Part shown: piece after piece, positions 21,100 through 32,540 of the stretch
Layout: every line of letters begins with the position of its first letter
Numbering within the stretch: position 1 is the first letter of the stretch
DNA from: Agapanthus africanus
Taxonomy: Eukaryota; Streptophyta; Magnoliopsida; Asparagales; Amaryllidaceae
Reading direction: 5' to 3'
NCBI GenBank assembly: GCA_030015575.1
Contig: JASDDO010000014.1
Coordinates: 170,967,911-171,031,910 of the forward strand
Length of the DNA: 64,000 bases
The notes under the pieces: model-generated
Database searches by the model: none
What the model saw: only the letters and a program-made list of their open reading frames with translations
Told to the model about the DNA's origin: nothing
Made by a program: the position numbers and the translations under genes

Positions 21100-22060
21100 T
21101 CCTTGTAGCCTAAGACTTTTTCATCTTCATGAGCCGTAAGGGTCTCAAGAAGGTTTTTTCTCCCTACAAGTCGAGAGGATCTCACAGGTGCATATTCTCC
21201 CTAGAAATCATGAGGATTTCTAAGTGTTCATCGCCTCTATGAGTCATAAGGATCTCACTCGGGTATTTTTCTTTACGAATCGTGAGGACCCGTAAGTGGC
21301 TTTTTTATTTCATTGGCGAATGTGGCTTTGGCAAATGTGGCCCGCAGATGGCCCATCTTGACCTCCTTGTAGAGCAGCAATGGCTTAGGAAACAGGTTCA
21401 GATCTACCGCCTAAGACTTTTCAACTTTATGAGCCGTGAGGGTCTCATAAAGACTTTTCTCCCTACGAGTCGAGAGGATCCTGTAGGTGTGATTTTCTCC
21501 TTAGGGGTCGTGAAGACTCCTAAGTGCGTTTTCTCTTGAGAGTCGTAAGGATCTCACAAGAGAATTTTCTTCCTTACAAGTCGAAAGGACTCATAAGTGG
21601 CTGTTTCCCCCCTTTTCGATATTCAACTTGGGAGAGTGTGGCCCGTGGATAGTCCATCTTGACCTCCTTGCAGGGCAGGGATGGCTTAAGAAAGAGGTTC
21701 AGATCTGCCGCCTAAGACTTTTCAACTTTATGAGCCATGAGGGTCTCATAAAGACTTTTCTTCCTACAGGTCGAGAGGAGTGTATTTTCTCCTTAGGAAT
21801 CATGAGGACTCCTAAGTGTGTTTTCTCTTGAGAGTTGTAAGGATCTCACAAGAGAATTTTTCCCGCTTACAAGTCGAGAGGACTCATAAGTGGTTGTTTC
21901 CCTCCTTGTCGAGATTCGAATTTGGAGAGTGTGACCCGTGAATAGTATGCAAGAGTCCATCTTGGACCAACTTGCAGGGCCCCAGTGCTTAGGAAACAGG
22001 TCCTTATCTCCATTGCCTAAGGCTTTTTCCTGCGAGTCGAGACGAATCGAGAAGTTCTCA
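21100..22060. repeat. Diverged ~300-bp repeats in X 3' region
   Basis: Three to four copies of a block carrying, in order, gagccgtragggtctc, a cgagaggat word, gaatcrtgaggattc-type words, and cttacaagtcgaraggact. Copies start near 21120, 21420 and 21720. Many of these words are short inverted repeats around a 5-base centre. A second set lies at 24641-25200. No coding sequence. Confidence 0.7.
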
Positions 22061-22479
22061 CAAGGACACTAATTTCCTCACGAGTTGAGACGAATCGAGA
22101 AGTTCTCGCAAGAATGTCCTAACGACACAGTTAACCTCTGTTCTTTATGACAGAGGTTCGTTAGGGTCTGTGGTACTAGGGTTTTGTCCATCGTACAGTC
22201 GCGTTGGCTGATGTATTCCTCGATAGGCAATCTTGCAGTTCGAGTAGCCTTGCGACCGTCGTGTCTCTGATCCTTTCGGGAGCTGGACAAGACGTCTTCA
22301 AGCAATCTTCCAGGTAGTATTATCGTCGAAAGAGCAAGCGTTAGGGATATTCCATGTCTCTTTTTACTTGAGGTTAGGCTCAGTTTAGGAGCCCCGATAA
22401 GTCATAACCACTCCGCGCTGGTGTGGGATGATCTCCGATAGTCTTTCAGGTTTTATTTGAGTTGCCGTCAAGACCCTGA
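22061..22479. other. X 3' region, unrepeated spacer
   Basis: About 400 bp between the two repeat types, with two tcgagacgaatcgagaagtt copies (22036 and 22087). I see no gene or recognisable signal. Confidence 0.5.
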
Positions 22480-24066
22480 AGCTATAGATTTTCCTTTGCT
22501 TCGTTTGCTGGCATTGCGTCTTCTGTAACGAGACAAATGTCGCGGTTGTCTCTAGGTTGCCTGTGAACCGTCGAGACTTGGAACTAGGGATTTTTCCGTG
22601 GCTTTGTTGTTTACGTCGCGTCTGCATCCCGCTGGAGTGAGAAGAAACGCCGTTGTTGACACCGCGTCTGCTGTAACGAGACGAATGTCGAGGTGGTCTC
22701 TAGGTTGTTTATGAACCTTCGAGAGTTGGAACTAGGGAATTTGCCATGGCTCCATTTTGTTTTGACCCTAGGATCGCTTGTTGACGTCGCGTCTGCATCC
22801 TGCTGGAGTGAGAAGAAATGCCGTTGTTGACACTATATCTGCTGTAACGAGATGAGTGTCAAGGTGGTCTCTAGGTTGTTTGAGAACCGTCGAGAGTTGG
22901 AACTAGGGACTTTGCCATGGTTCCATTTTATTTTGACCCTGGGGTCGATTGTTGACGTTGCGTCTGCATCCTGCTAGAATGAGAAGAAACGCCGTTGTTG
23001 ACACTATATCTACTATAATGAGATGAGTGTCAAGGTGGTCTCTAAGTTGTCTGTGAACCGTCGAGATTTGGAACTAGGGACTTTGACATGGCTCCGCTTT
23101 GCTGACGTTGCGTCTGCTATAACGAGACGAATGTCGAGGTGGTCTCTAGGCTGTCTATGAACCGTTGAGATTTTGAACTAGGGACTTTGCCGTGGCTTTG
23201 CGTCTGCTGTAACGAGACGAATGTCGAGGTGGTCTCTAGTTTGTTTGTGAACCGTTGAGATTTGGAACTAGGGACTTTGCCATGGCTCCGCTTTGCTGAC
23301 GTTGCGTCTGCTGTAACGAGACGAATGTCAAGGTGGTCTCTAGGTTGTTTGTGAATCGTCGAGATTTGGAACTAGGGACTTTGCCGTGGCTCTGAGATTG
23401 ATTGTCGTTGCGTCTGCTGTAACGAGACGAATGTCAAAGTGGTCTCTAGGTTGTCTATGAACCTTCGAGATTTGGAACTAGGGACTTTGCCGTGGCTCCG
23501 CTTTGCTGACGTTGCGTCTGCTGTAATGAGACGAGTGTCGAGGTGGTCTTTGGGTTGTCTGTGAACCGTCGAGATTTGGAACTAGGGACTTTGCCGTGGC
23601 TCCACTTTGCTGATGTTGCGTCTGCTGTAACGAGATGAATGTCGAGGTGGTCTCTAGGTTGTCTGTGAACCGTCGAGATTTGGAACTAGGGACTTTGTCG
23701 TGGCTCCGCTTTGCTGACGTTGCGTCTGCTGTAATGAGACGAATGTCGAGGTGGTCTCTAGGTTGTCTGTGAACCATCGAGATTTGGAACTAGGGACTTT
23801 ACCGTGGCTTCGCTTTGCTGACGTTGCATCTGCTGTAACAAGACAAATATCGAGGTGGTCTCTAAGTTGTCTGTGAACCGTCAAGATTTGGAACTAGGGA
23901 CTTTGTCATTGCTCTGCTTTGCTGACATTGTGTCTGCTGTAATGAGACGAATGTCGAGGTGGTCTCTAGGTTGTCTGTGAACCGTCGAGATTTTCAACTA
24001 GGGACTTTGCCGTGGCTCCGCTTTGCTGACGTTGCGTCTGCTGTAACGAGACGAATGTCGAAGTTG
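22480..24066. repeat. Tandem array of 171-bp then 104-bp units in X
   Basis: The word cgtctgctgtaacgagacga (or variants) recurs at 22665, 22836, about 23007, then 23111, 23201, 23305, 23411, 23515, 23619, 23723, 23827, 23931 and 24035. Early spacing is 171 bp; later spacing is 104 bp with one 90-bp and one 106-bp step. The minus strand is open over several units in shifting frames because 104 is not a multiple of three. The array lies just upstream of the 3' LTR, a region known in Tat-type elements to gain tandem repeats. Confidence 0.88.
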
Positions 24067-24640
24067 ATCTCTTGAGATGCAGATGTTACCATCGAGACTT
24101 GGCTCTCTTTCTGATGGAGCCTGGTGGGATGATATGGTTCCCTCTTTGTTTGTGCCCCTGTATTGTATACAGGGATCGATGTGATCTCACCTGTAGGGCA
24201 AAAGTTATTTTTTGTTTTCTTTCCGCGATGCTCTATCATTTCAGCTTTTTATATCGCGAAAATCGAGATTACCCAATCATTTCGTCTATTTTTCGCGGTG
24301 CCCAATCATTTCGGCTATTTTTTTATTGCGAGTTGCCCAATCATTTCGGCTATTTTTGTTTACATATATTTTACTTGCTTATTTTGTTGCAAGTTGCCTT
24401 ATCATTTCGGCTATTTCATATGCATTTATGGCTCGCTGACTTTTGCCGCGAGTATGGAACTCATGGTCTGATACCAATCTTGCATCAGTATCGCTGCGAC
24501 TGGAACGTTGCCAGGAGCGACTCATCATTTACCGTGAAAGGACTTGGGATTTGATACCGATTTAGGCATCAACATCGCTACAACCGGGACATTGCCAGGA
24601 GCGAATCATCATTTGCCTTTGTCGATTCGAGCAAAGGTGG
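24067..24640. repeat. atcatttcggctattttt repeats in X
   Basis: The word atcatttcrgctwttt occurs about five times between 24236 and 24420, at irregular 40-80 bp spacing. Then come two copies of a block around ttgccaggagcgaytcatca (24508 and 24592). A 160-aa plus-strand frame here is rich in Phe, Tyr and Ser with internal repeats, and I do not treat it as a gene. Confidence 0.6.
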
Positions 24641-25386
24641 CTTAGCAAACAGGGTTAGGATCCTGTCGACTAAGGCTTTTGACTTCATGAGCCGTAAGGG
24701 TCTCATAAAGGTGTTTCTTCCTACGAGTCGTGAGGATCTCGTAGGTGTCTTTTCTCCTCAGGAATCGTGAGGATTCCTAAGTGTATGTTCTCTTGTAAGT
24801 CGTAAGGATCTTACAAGAGTGTTTTCTCCTTATAAGTCGAGAGGACTTACAAGGGTTGTCCACCATGTGAGCATATCCCTAGTCGCTTGTGGGACTTTGT
24901 TAGGGAAATGTTTATTCGTGCCCGTGGATTGTATACAAGGGTCAATATTGAACCGCTTATAGGGCAATCTGGGAAATGTGATGGCTTAAGAATAGCTTCA
25001 GATCCCTGTAGCTTAAAGCTTTTGAATCCCATGAGCCGTGAGGGTCTCAAAGGGTAATTCTCCTTATAAGTCGTGAAGATCTCGTAAGTGTCTTTTCTCC
25101 TCAGGAATCGTGGGGATTCCTAAGTGTGTTGCTCCCTTGTGAGTCATAAGGATCTCACGCAGGTATTTTCTCCTTACAGGGTCGAGAGGACCTTGCAAGT
25201 GTCTTTTAACGAGATTGCGCCCTTTCGGGTTTTCACAAACTCGCCGGTAGTCCTGCTGTTTTTACTCACGGAGCCCTTTCGGGTTTTCATCCGTGCCTAT
25301 CTCGCTTATGGACGTACCATTTTTTTGTGTCAGCCTTGGGATGCTGCAGTCCATAGTAGTTTATAGATGCTGCAGTCCATAGCAGG
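24641..25386. repeat. Second set of ~300-bp repeats and X inner sequence
   Basis: Two more copies of the block seen at 21100-22060 (near 24690 and 25030). Past 25200 come a duplicated ccctttcgggttttca (25219, 25270) and a duplicated gatgctgcagtccatag (25338, 25367). No coding region. Confidence 0.6.
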
Positions 25387-26381
25387 TGATGATCATATCA
25401 AACACCCACAAGCGGCAAGCGGTCTGCTAAACGTAACGGCCACCTGGGTATTGAGCGATCAGAAGATCAACGAGCAAGCTCGCTCACACTCCTGTGAATC
25501 CAACCAGTAACACTTACCGTACAGTCCGGTCTCGTCGTCTGATATGTCGCATATCTTGCCTAGGGGTGGTAAACGTCAGACCCCAATAGCTCGATAAGTC
25601 GTGTCGATATGAGGTCTATAACAGTTCGAGAAACTACTGGTAACACTTACCAGTAAATCTCAGCAACCCTGGCCAGGGATTTCCGGTTATAGCCAATCGA
25701 ACACAGCACAACATCAACTCCCTATACCGGGAGAGACGAATCCCCTCCTATCGCTCATTGCCTCCATGTGATTCGGGACTGTACCCAAAAACCACCATTT
25801 TGCACGCCCTCTTGGACGTGGTAAGGTGGAAATCAAAGCACAGTGGGAACCACACAAGACTCTATGACGATCTCGGGTTTACAGACTAACCTGTACCAGT
25901 GTCACCAGAGAACTGCCATCTGACGTAAGGTATAATACCATCTGGGAGTTCTCGGCGAGTCCGTCCAGTGTACCCAGTCTCCACTGAGCACCCGTATATC
26001 ATCTCTGATGTCAAACACCGATGGATATGGGATCATCCATCACCCATCTGTATGGGTCGAGAAGGTATACGCTAGTCTACTCTGGTATATCGATGCCCCG
26101 TCTCGATACACCCACGACTAGGGACCTTGAAGGATGTACTTATAGACTACCATGTCCCCACTAGTATGATCTGCATCATAGTCTAGGTAGTCAAGTACAC
26201 ATCCTAAGGGCTTTACCAACATGTAACAGAGAGACGATCAGTGTACACGTTAAGGTAAAGAGCAACCAGACAGCATACTATCATGTCGAGCAAGAAAGTC
26301 CTCCCTATATATGTCCAAGCATCCACTACAATATACATCCTATGTATAGTAATGGCCTCTAGGGCATACATATAACTAACA
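25387..26381 (-). mobile_element. Probable Copia-type LTR (solo or fragment)
   Basis: On the minus strand it starts TGTTAGTTATATGTATGCCC and continues with tagaggc, a start common in plant Copia LTRs, and runs ~995 bp to a plausible ...gatcatca end. The right edge is sharp because X LTR sequence resumes at 26382. The left edge is a guess. No target duplication and no pol sequence is present. Confidence 0.45.
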
Positions 26382-26590
26382 TCTCATGCTTTGCACGTGA
26401 GGCGCTGCCTCAGAGTCTTTAACTCTTTAACGCTGGCACTCAGCGCTCTCGTGCTTTGCACGTGAGGCGCTGTCATAGTTCAAATTTTGAATAAAGCTTT
26501 GCTCTCAATTGAGGCCAAATTTTTGAGGACTCTCCCCCCTTTTTTATCAGGGAACAAGTAATCTCTTGGCCGAAAATTTTGGCGGGAACA
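26382..26590 (-). mobile_element. X 5' LTR, truncated
   Basis: About 209 bp aligning with the end of the X 3' LTR (20786-20998), ending ggcgggaaca before the target copy gaacc. The rest of this LTR and its primer site are lost. Confidence 0.8.
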
Positions 26591-27102
26591 GAACCCTACC
26601 ATGCAATTCAGTTCTGTGTGGACAACCTAAGCAATATATCACAAGAACCAGCAACTGAAAACATTCTTTACAATTCACATTTCTTGAATCTCATCATTTC
26701 ATATACTTTGAATCTATCCTAACCCTATTTTTTCATTCAAGGTTATGGAATCCCCAAACAACACCAGCACCAATGTCAACAACACTCCCCTACCACTACC
26801 GTCCGATCAATGAGCAGACGGTATTGCTTGAGGCGATCCGCAGCATCCTGGAAGAACAGAAGCAGCAGAGTGTTGTTCTCTTGAACCGTCCAGAAGCGGA
26901 AGCACTCGGAGTGAAGCAATTTCGGGCACTGCACCTCAAGAACTTTTCGGGAAAAGAGAGCCTTCTGGAAGCGGAGGAATGGACTCAGAGTATCGAGGAC
27001 AACCTGGCAGCAGCACAAGTGCCAGAGGTAGCTTGGGTCCTAGTTGCAAAGCTGCAACTTACGGATAATGCACGGGTCTGGTGGAAGGCGGAAGAAAGCC
27101 GT
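26591..27102 (+). pseudogene. Internal region 2, second piece: leader and gag N-terminal part
   Basis: Continues the leader cut at 10560 and aligns with 5967-6500. The gag ATG is at 26743 (MESPNNTSTNV). A ~20-bp loss after 26800 shifts the frame. From 26806 it reads PINEQTVLLEAIRSILE, VKQFRALHL, EEWTQSIEDNLAAAQ and ARVWWKAEE, then is cut by element Y at target copy gccgt (27098-27102). The protein continues at 36211. Confidence 0.85.
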
Positions 27103-28334
27103 TGTTCTCCGCAGAAAGACGCGGCCGGGACGTTGGGACGTCAGGCCTGAATTTCAAGGACAGATGCTATTTGGTGCTATCCGTCCACCTCTCCGAAGAT
27201 GCCAAGTTGATTTATGACACCATGTATCGGAGGTTTAAACGGATGCGGCCGATATAGCAGACTTCGTCAGATTCCCCCTCGTTGAGGGGTTTTTGATTGC
27301 GGGGATGTCTTCTCTGCAGGCGCAAGCCCCTGCAGTTAATTACGCTACTGCGTCGCGGTAACCACTTTCTCCTTTTCCAGATGGTCACTTCATGTCGTGT
27401 GTGTTTGTTTTGTTTTTGGTTGCCCGTGGATTGTATACGGAGTCTAATTTATGTTGTCGCCCGTAGGGCGTGGATTAGTCCAAATCCGTATCTTCTTAGA
27501 TTTGGGTTTGGGTTGGGTTTAAAGATCAATACTCTCATTTGAGACTAAGATCAATTTAAACGTTTGTTAAGAATACGTTAGTCTAATTTTAGACTAAGAT
27601 CAACTTAACCATTTGTTAAGGATGCGTTGGTCTAATTTTAGACTAAGATCAACTTAACAGGATCATTTAGATACAACAAAAGAGCATTTGGGCTCTATTG
27701 TTTAGTTTAGGGACATTTCGGTCCAAGGTTAAGGACATCATAGTCCGTGGGTTTAAGGACCTCACAGTCCAAGGTTAAGGACGCCATAGTCCGTGGGTTT
27801 AAGGACCCCACAGTCCGAGGTTAAGGACGCCATAGTCCATGGGTTTAAGGACCCCACAGTCCGAGGTTAAGGACATCATAGTCCATGGGTTTAAGGACCC
27901 CACAGTCCGAGGTTAAGAACATCATAGTCCATGGGTTTAAGGACCCCACAGTCCGAGTTTAAGGACATCATAGTCCATGGGTTTAAGGACCCCACAGTCC
28001 AAGTTTAAGGACATCAAAGTCTATGTAAAATCTGGTTGTCGGGATCCGTCACCTTTCTGAGGACGTTGAAGGATTACAATGACATATATCAGAGGAGTGA
28101 AGAGATGTACCCTTGAACCAATATTGGTTGAGAGATCTGTAGTCCAATTTGGGACTAAGATCAAAAGATTTATGAGCATATGGGCTCAAATAATCTGAGG
28201 TAGGGTTCTGTGGCCACTTTGGGCTCGGCCCATTTAGTTAAAATGTTAAACATTTAACAATGCTGAGCATTGGTTTGGGCTCTAACAATCTTTTTGTCTT
28301 TGAGTGCTGAGCATTCGTTATAGCTCTGGGATTT
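27103..28334 (-). mobile_element. Y 3' LTR, partial
   Basis: Aligns with 33559-34746 of the right LTR, then stops abruptly at gggattt (28334), where RNase H coding sequence begins. The last ~1.46 kb of LTR on this side is deleted. It holds the GGAC/GTCC array and two agtctaattttagact-type palindromes (27583-27650). Confidence 0.85.
27731..28015. repeat. GGAC-N6-GTCC tandem array, six units (Y 3' LTR)
   Basis: About 46-47 bp units, each holding ggacatcatagtcc and ggaccccacagtcc, two 4-bp palindromes around six bases. Six whole units plus a partial. The other LTR has five (34178-34435), and the X LTR about one (11175-11265). Confidence 0.85.
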
Positions 28335-29091
28335 GAAGTAGTCTATATAGACTTCTCTCCAATCCTTAGCCTTTTCCTTGTCTTTTATTTGTAAGGCCGT
28401 TTGCTCGGTCGCTCCCTTTTCTTCGGAAGACTCCGGAGATATTTCTGCCGGTGCAAGAACCCGACGGCTTTGCACAATGATCCTCACGTCATCGAGGTTT
28501 TCGTCAGCCAGTTCTTTAGCAAGTTTGGCTAATGCATCTGCTTTGCTATTTTCTTTACGCGGTATGCTTTCCAGGGCGTAGGCTGGGATTCGAGTCAGCT
28601 GTTGTTGCACTCTCTCACCGTACTTTACCAATTCTGGTTTGCACGTTCGATAGTCGCCATTTACTTGACTAACGACCAACTGGGAATCTCCGTATATGAG
28701 GAGGTTTTCGATTCCCATGTCGACAGTGATCTCAAAACCCGCTATCAAAGCTTCATATTCAGCTTCGTTGTTTGTCCTCGGTTCTGTCAAGGAAGTGGCA
28801 AAGCGCATTATCCCTCCTTGTGGGGTCACAAAGATGAGGCCTACCCCTGATTTGATTATGGGGGTGCTTTGTTTGCGCTTCTTCATGGAAGATGCTCCAT
28901 CGAAGTAGAGTTCCTACCGGGTATCATTCTCTCTTCTCTCCCCGTCGATCGTGTCAAACGCGTGCTCGTCCGGCAATTCGCAGTTCAAAGGAGAGTCGGC
29001 AGGTATCGGATGCTCAGCGAGGAAGTCGGCAATGGCCTGGCCTTTCACTGCCTTAAGGGGTCGGTATATCACCGAGAATTCCATTAAGAGT
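28335..29091 (-). pseudogene. Tat-lineage pol remnant: second RNase H (aRNH) domain
   Basis: From 29091 the minus strand reads SVIYRPLKAVKGQAIADFLA, EHPIP, then a TAG stop, then the RNase H domain: ELYFDGASSMK, GVGLIFVTPQGG, NNEAEYEALIAGFE, LLIYGDSQLVVSQVNGDY and KADALAKLAKEL. Acidic positions expected for the active site (D in YFDGAS, E in EAEYEAL, D in YGDSQ, D in KADAL) are all there. An extra RNase H of this type marks the Tat lineage (Ogre, Retand, Tat). It would degrade the RNA strand in RNA-DNA hybrids. The frame runs into LTR sequence at 28334, so integrase is deleted. Confidence 0.88.
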
Positions 29092-31849
29092 TGTCACGCC
29101 CCGCTTCTCAGAGTGCGCTAAGATAAGCACGTGACAGAGCCAACCATGCTACCTATGGATAAGAAACATCCCTCCACAGTCACATTACGGCTGTCTAGAG
29201 ATATCGAGAACAGTAGAAATAAAGTAAACTATCTAGTACATGTCCATAAGCCAGAATAAACGAGTCAAGAAATAATATGGGGAAACAATAGATCCAATAA
29301 ACAATAATAATCTGGAATGTACGTCCTAAATACGGGCTCACAACAGGAATGAAAATGCTGAAAGAAAACTAAAATACTAACAGGTCGTCACTGCTCGGCC
29401 TGCTGACTGAAATACTCCTGCTCGGCCTGCAGCAAAGGTAGAGGATCTGGGCCATGCAAAACCCAGACGTCAGTGCGTCATAATATCAACAATAATATAA
29501 ACAAGGGTAGCAAGACATGCAGGCACGAGTATGAACAGTAATAAAGGTATAACAGCAACATAAATATGGAACAGTGAAGGGTAAAAGCACATGTGACGTG
29601 CAGTGAGTAATCTGTACTAAAATACTGGATTAACTACTCTCAATTCTGTGAAATCAATTTAATGAATCGTCTATGTAACTCAATAGTATTCCGTGCGTAC
29701 CCGGGACCACGGTCCAGACTCTCGGGGCTGAATCCGAGACGTGCCGCTAAGCACAAACAGGAAATATGTACAGACGAATGATGTCAGCAACATCATCCCG
29801 GGACGGGCCTAGCCCCCAAAACTGATCAGTATAAGCGTCGAACTGTTGAGTTACAAGTCAGGTTTCATCATTGATTTCCCCTTACCCCCAAGTCATGTAT
29901 TCAAGTCAGGTGTTGATAAATCTGAAGCTAATGCCAACACAGGATCAAGCAGGAACAGATTTGTCTATACAAACAACAAGATATGTCCATCGGGTCAACA
30001 TGTCAGGATTGTCGGCATTAGAAACAGGATCAGGTAACACGTCAAGTAGTGATATATCCGGTCATGTCAAGTAGTGTACATGTATCAAGTCATGTCAAGT
30101 GGTGGTGTATCAGGTATCAAGTGGGTGCTCATAATCAAACTGTAACAAGTACGGGTGCACAAATAAAAGCATGGATGCTCAATTATCGCTCAGGGGTTAC
30201 ATCATGACTAAGTAGGATGCACAATATCAAGCAAAGGGTACTGATGTATTAATAATATGAGTTAATGTAATATGGGGTGCAACTAGTTATGCAGAATTAA
30301 TGGTATGGATACACAAATAAATATGGATGCATAAATAACTATCAGGAGTTATAACTATAGTTTCATGACTATGTAGGATGCACATTATCTAGCATGGGGT
30401 GTTAATGTAGCAGTCATATAAAATAACGTGACCTGGAATGCAAATAGATATATAATTATTGGTATGGATGCACAATTATCGATTAGGGTTATATTTACAG
30501 TTCCAAGACTAAGTGGGATGCACTTTATTAAACATGGGGTGCTAATATAACCGTATTATGTATTAATGTGATCTGTAGATGCAGCTATATGTATATTATA
30601 TGATATGGATGCAAACAGTTATCATATAACCGTAAAATGATAAACTGGTAAATATGGAATATACAATTTAAACAATATGAACTGTTATATTCAATTGGAT
30701 GCAGTATATTGTAGTATAATAAGATAAGTTTGTATGTCTTAGATCTGAAATGATATGAGCGGATCTATACGTACATCGTAAAATTGTTAAATGAGAACTT
30801 GGGATGCACGATTTGAAATCCAAGTATTATATTTGTTAAAATAGATGTATATAAAGTAATGTAGCATGTAGAAAGATAAACTTGCCTCGACGGATCACGA
30901 AACGGATATGTACGACACGTCCGACGTCGGCAAAACGCCGCAACGCACGCACGACACACAGGACGGGTCCAAGCAATGCAAGAGGGTGATCACGCAGGTA
31001 AGGTACGTCCTCTGGGTCGTCTGGATCGTCGGCGTCAAGCCCAGCTCCGGCGATGGCTGCAAATCAAGATTTCAATAACGGGAAAAGAAAAGAAAAGAAA
31101 AGAAGAAGAGGAAGAAAGAGAGAGAAGGGGTGAGGCTTACTGGATTTGTGCACAGGGGTCAGGAGAGACGAGAGGACGACGACAAGATCAACGGCGGCGA
31201 TGGGGTCGCCGGCGATGACCGGAACAACAAGAAACAAGAAAGAGGAAAAGAAGAAAAGAAAGGAAGGAGAAGGAGAAGAAGGCTGGGGTCTCTAGGTTCA
31301 GAGAAGAAGGCGAGGGGGAGATGATGATGATGGTGAGATGACTGGTGTCGCCGGAGGTGAGGGAGCGGCCAAGGCAGTGGGATCAAGGCAAGGCAGAGTG
31401 AGTTTTCTTGGGCTCTAGGGCTTCGGGCTTGGTGCAAGGGAGAGGAAGAGAGGAGAAAGGAGAGAAATAGAGGGTGGAGGCGAGGTCGAGGGATCACCGG
31501 CGGCGAGGGGTGCAGGTGAGGGTTCGGGTGATAGTTCGAAGGTGGTTGGAGCTGGGTTTGAAGAAGGTGGGTTGTCGGGGAAAGAAGATGAGGTCGGGAG
31601 ATGAGGAGGAGGAGGAGGTCGAGGGCGACGAGGGGGTTGAGGTGAGGCTGGAAGGCTGAAGTGGCGACGACGGGGTGCGGCGAGCGCAGGGCCGTGGGTT
31701 CGAATAAGCTCGGAGGCGGGAGAAATATGAAAAGAAGAAGGAGAGTTAGGAGAGAGAGAGATAAGCAGAGAAGAGAGAGGAAGAACGGGAGGAGAGAGAA
31801 AGAGATATGCGAGAGAGGAGAGAGAGAGAGTGAGAGGAGAGAGAAGTTA
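29092..31849 (-). mobile_element. Truncated chromovirus LTR inside Y pol
   Basis: The left end tgtcacgccccgcttctcag matches the plus-strand start of the chromovirus LTR at 54870, and similarity continues through matching blocks (for example 29690-29800 with 55440-55560). The right ~0.7 kb, including the LTR start, is missing. It stops in a GA-rich tract at 31849, where RT sequence resumes. No target duplication. About 85 per cent similar to the intact LTR by eye. Short GC-rich frames at 30976-31850 are Arg/Glu-rich low-complexity and not genes. Confidence 0.8.
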
Positions 31850-32540
31850 TGAGGTCATCGAAAATCTTCGTCATAGCCCTCTGATAGGTGGCACCAGCGT
31901 TCTTTAGACCGAAGAGCATCACCTTGTAGCAGAATATGCCCAAAGGGGTCTGGAAAGCGGTATGCTTCTGGTCCTCGGGATGCATCTTTATCTGATCGTA
32001 TCCTGATGAGCCGTCCATGAAAGAGAAAACTTCGTGAGTGGACGTATTATCTATCATCAGCTCGGTGACCGGTACTGGAAAGTCATCCTTCGAGCAAGCT
32101 TTGTTGAGATCCCGGAAGTCTACGCAAATGCGCACTGTCCCATTTTTCTTCATCACTGGGACGATGTTGGCGATTTAGTCAAGACAGTGAACCTCTTGGA
32201 TGAAGCCGGAGTCGATTAGCTTCTTTACCTTGGCATTGATGCTCATCTCAAGCTCGAGCCGCATTCTTCTCGGTGCTTGTTTGATCGGCTTGACGTCCAG
32301 AGATATCGCCAATTTTTAGACGGCAATCTCTGGATCTAGTCTTGGCATCTCGGAATAGTTCCATGTGAAGCAATCTTTATACTGCATGAGCATGTCTTTA
32401 AGCGTAGCCTCCTTTTCTTCAGACAACAGTTCACTGACAAACGTAGGTCTCGGGTCGTTTGCCGTTCCCAAGTCAATTTTCCTTAGGTGATGGATTAGCG
32501 TTTGCCGCCGCCTGAGCGAGCATCTCCTGTATTTTTTCAC
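31850..32540 (-). pseudogene. Tat-lineage reverse transcriptase remnant
   Basis: Minus-strand frame from 32540, with stops at 32316-32318 and 32175-32177. It shows KDCFTWNYSEMP, APRRMRLELE, VKKLIDSGFIQEV, then VRICVDFRDLNKACSKDDFP, SFMDGSSGYDQIKMHPEDQ, TAFQTPLGIFCYKVMLFGLK and NAGATYQRAM. These are the first RT blocks of Tat elements. It stops at IFDDLI before the YVDD catalytic box, where the chromovirus LTR fragment begins. RT copies element RNA into DNA; this copy cannot function. Confidence 0.88.

Larger units (their letters stand above)
10561..26590 (-). mobile_element. Element X: non-coding Tat-like LTR element with nested insertions
   Basis: Inserted in the leader of internal region 2, flanked by gaact (10556-10560) and gaacc (26591-26595), one mismatch from a 5-bp duplication. 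Ends are TGTTCTCCGC on the left and GGCGGGAACA on the right. The left LTR is whole but split by Z. The right LTR is only ~209 bp. A purine tract beside the left LTR (minus-strand tagtagggggcatt) sets the orientation: left is the 3' LTR. The LTR matches that of Y, whose RT and extra RNase H are of Tat type. The internal part has no gag or pol and is mostly tandem and palindromic repeats. Confidence 0.8.

Noticed and set aside
23478-23884. Minus-strand frames with repeated peptides over the 104-bp array
   Set aside because: The unit length is not a multiple of three, so each unit is read in another frame. The openness reflects lack of stops in the unit, not a conserved protein.
23100-24066. CRISPR-like array
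   Set aside because: Units of 104 bp are repeated throughout, with no unique spacers, in an evident plant retrotransposon.
24072-24554. 160-aa plus-strand frame
   Set aside because: Covers simple repeats of atcatttcggctattttt. Phe/Tyr-rich repetitive peptide with no family resemblance.
30976-31852. Several Arg/Glu-rich frames
   Set aside because: Purine-rich low-complexity sequence of a truncated LTR, in shifting frames.
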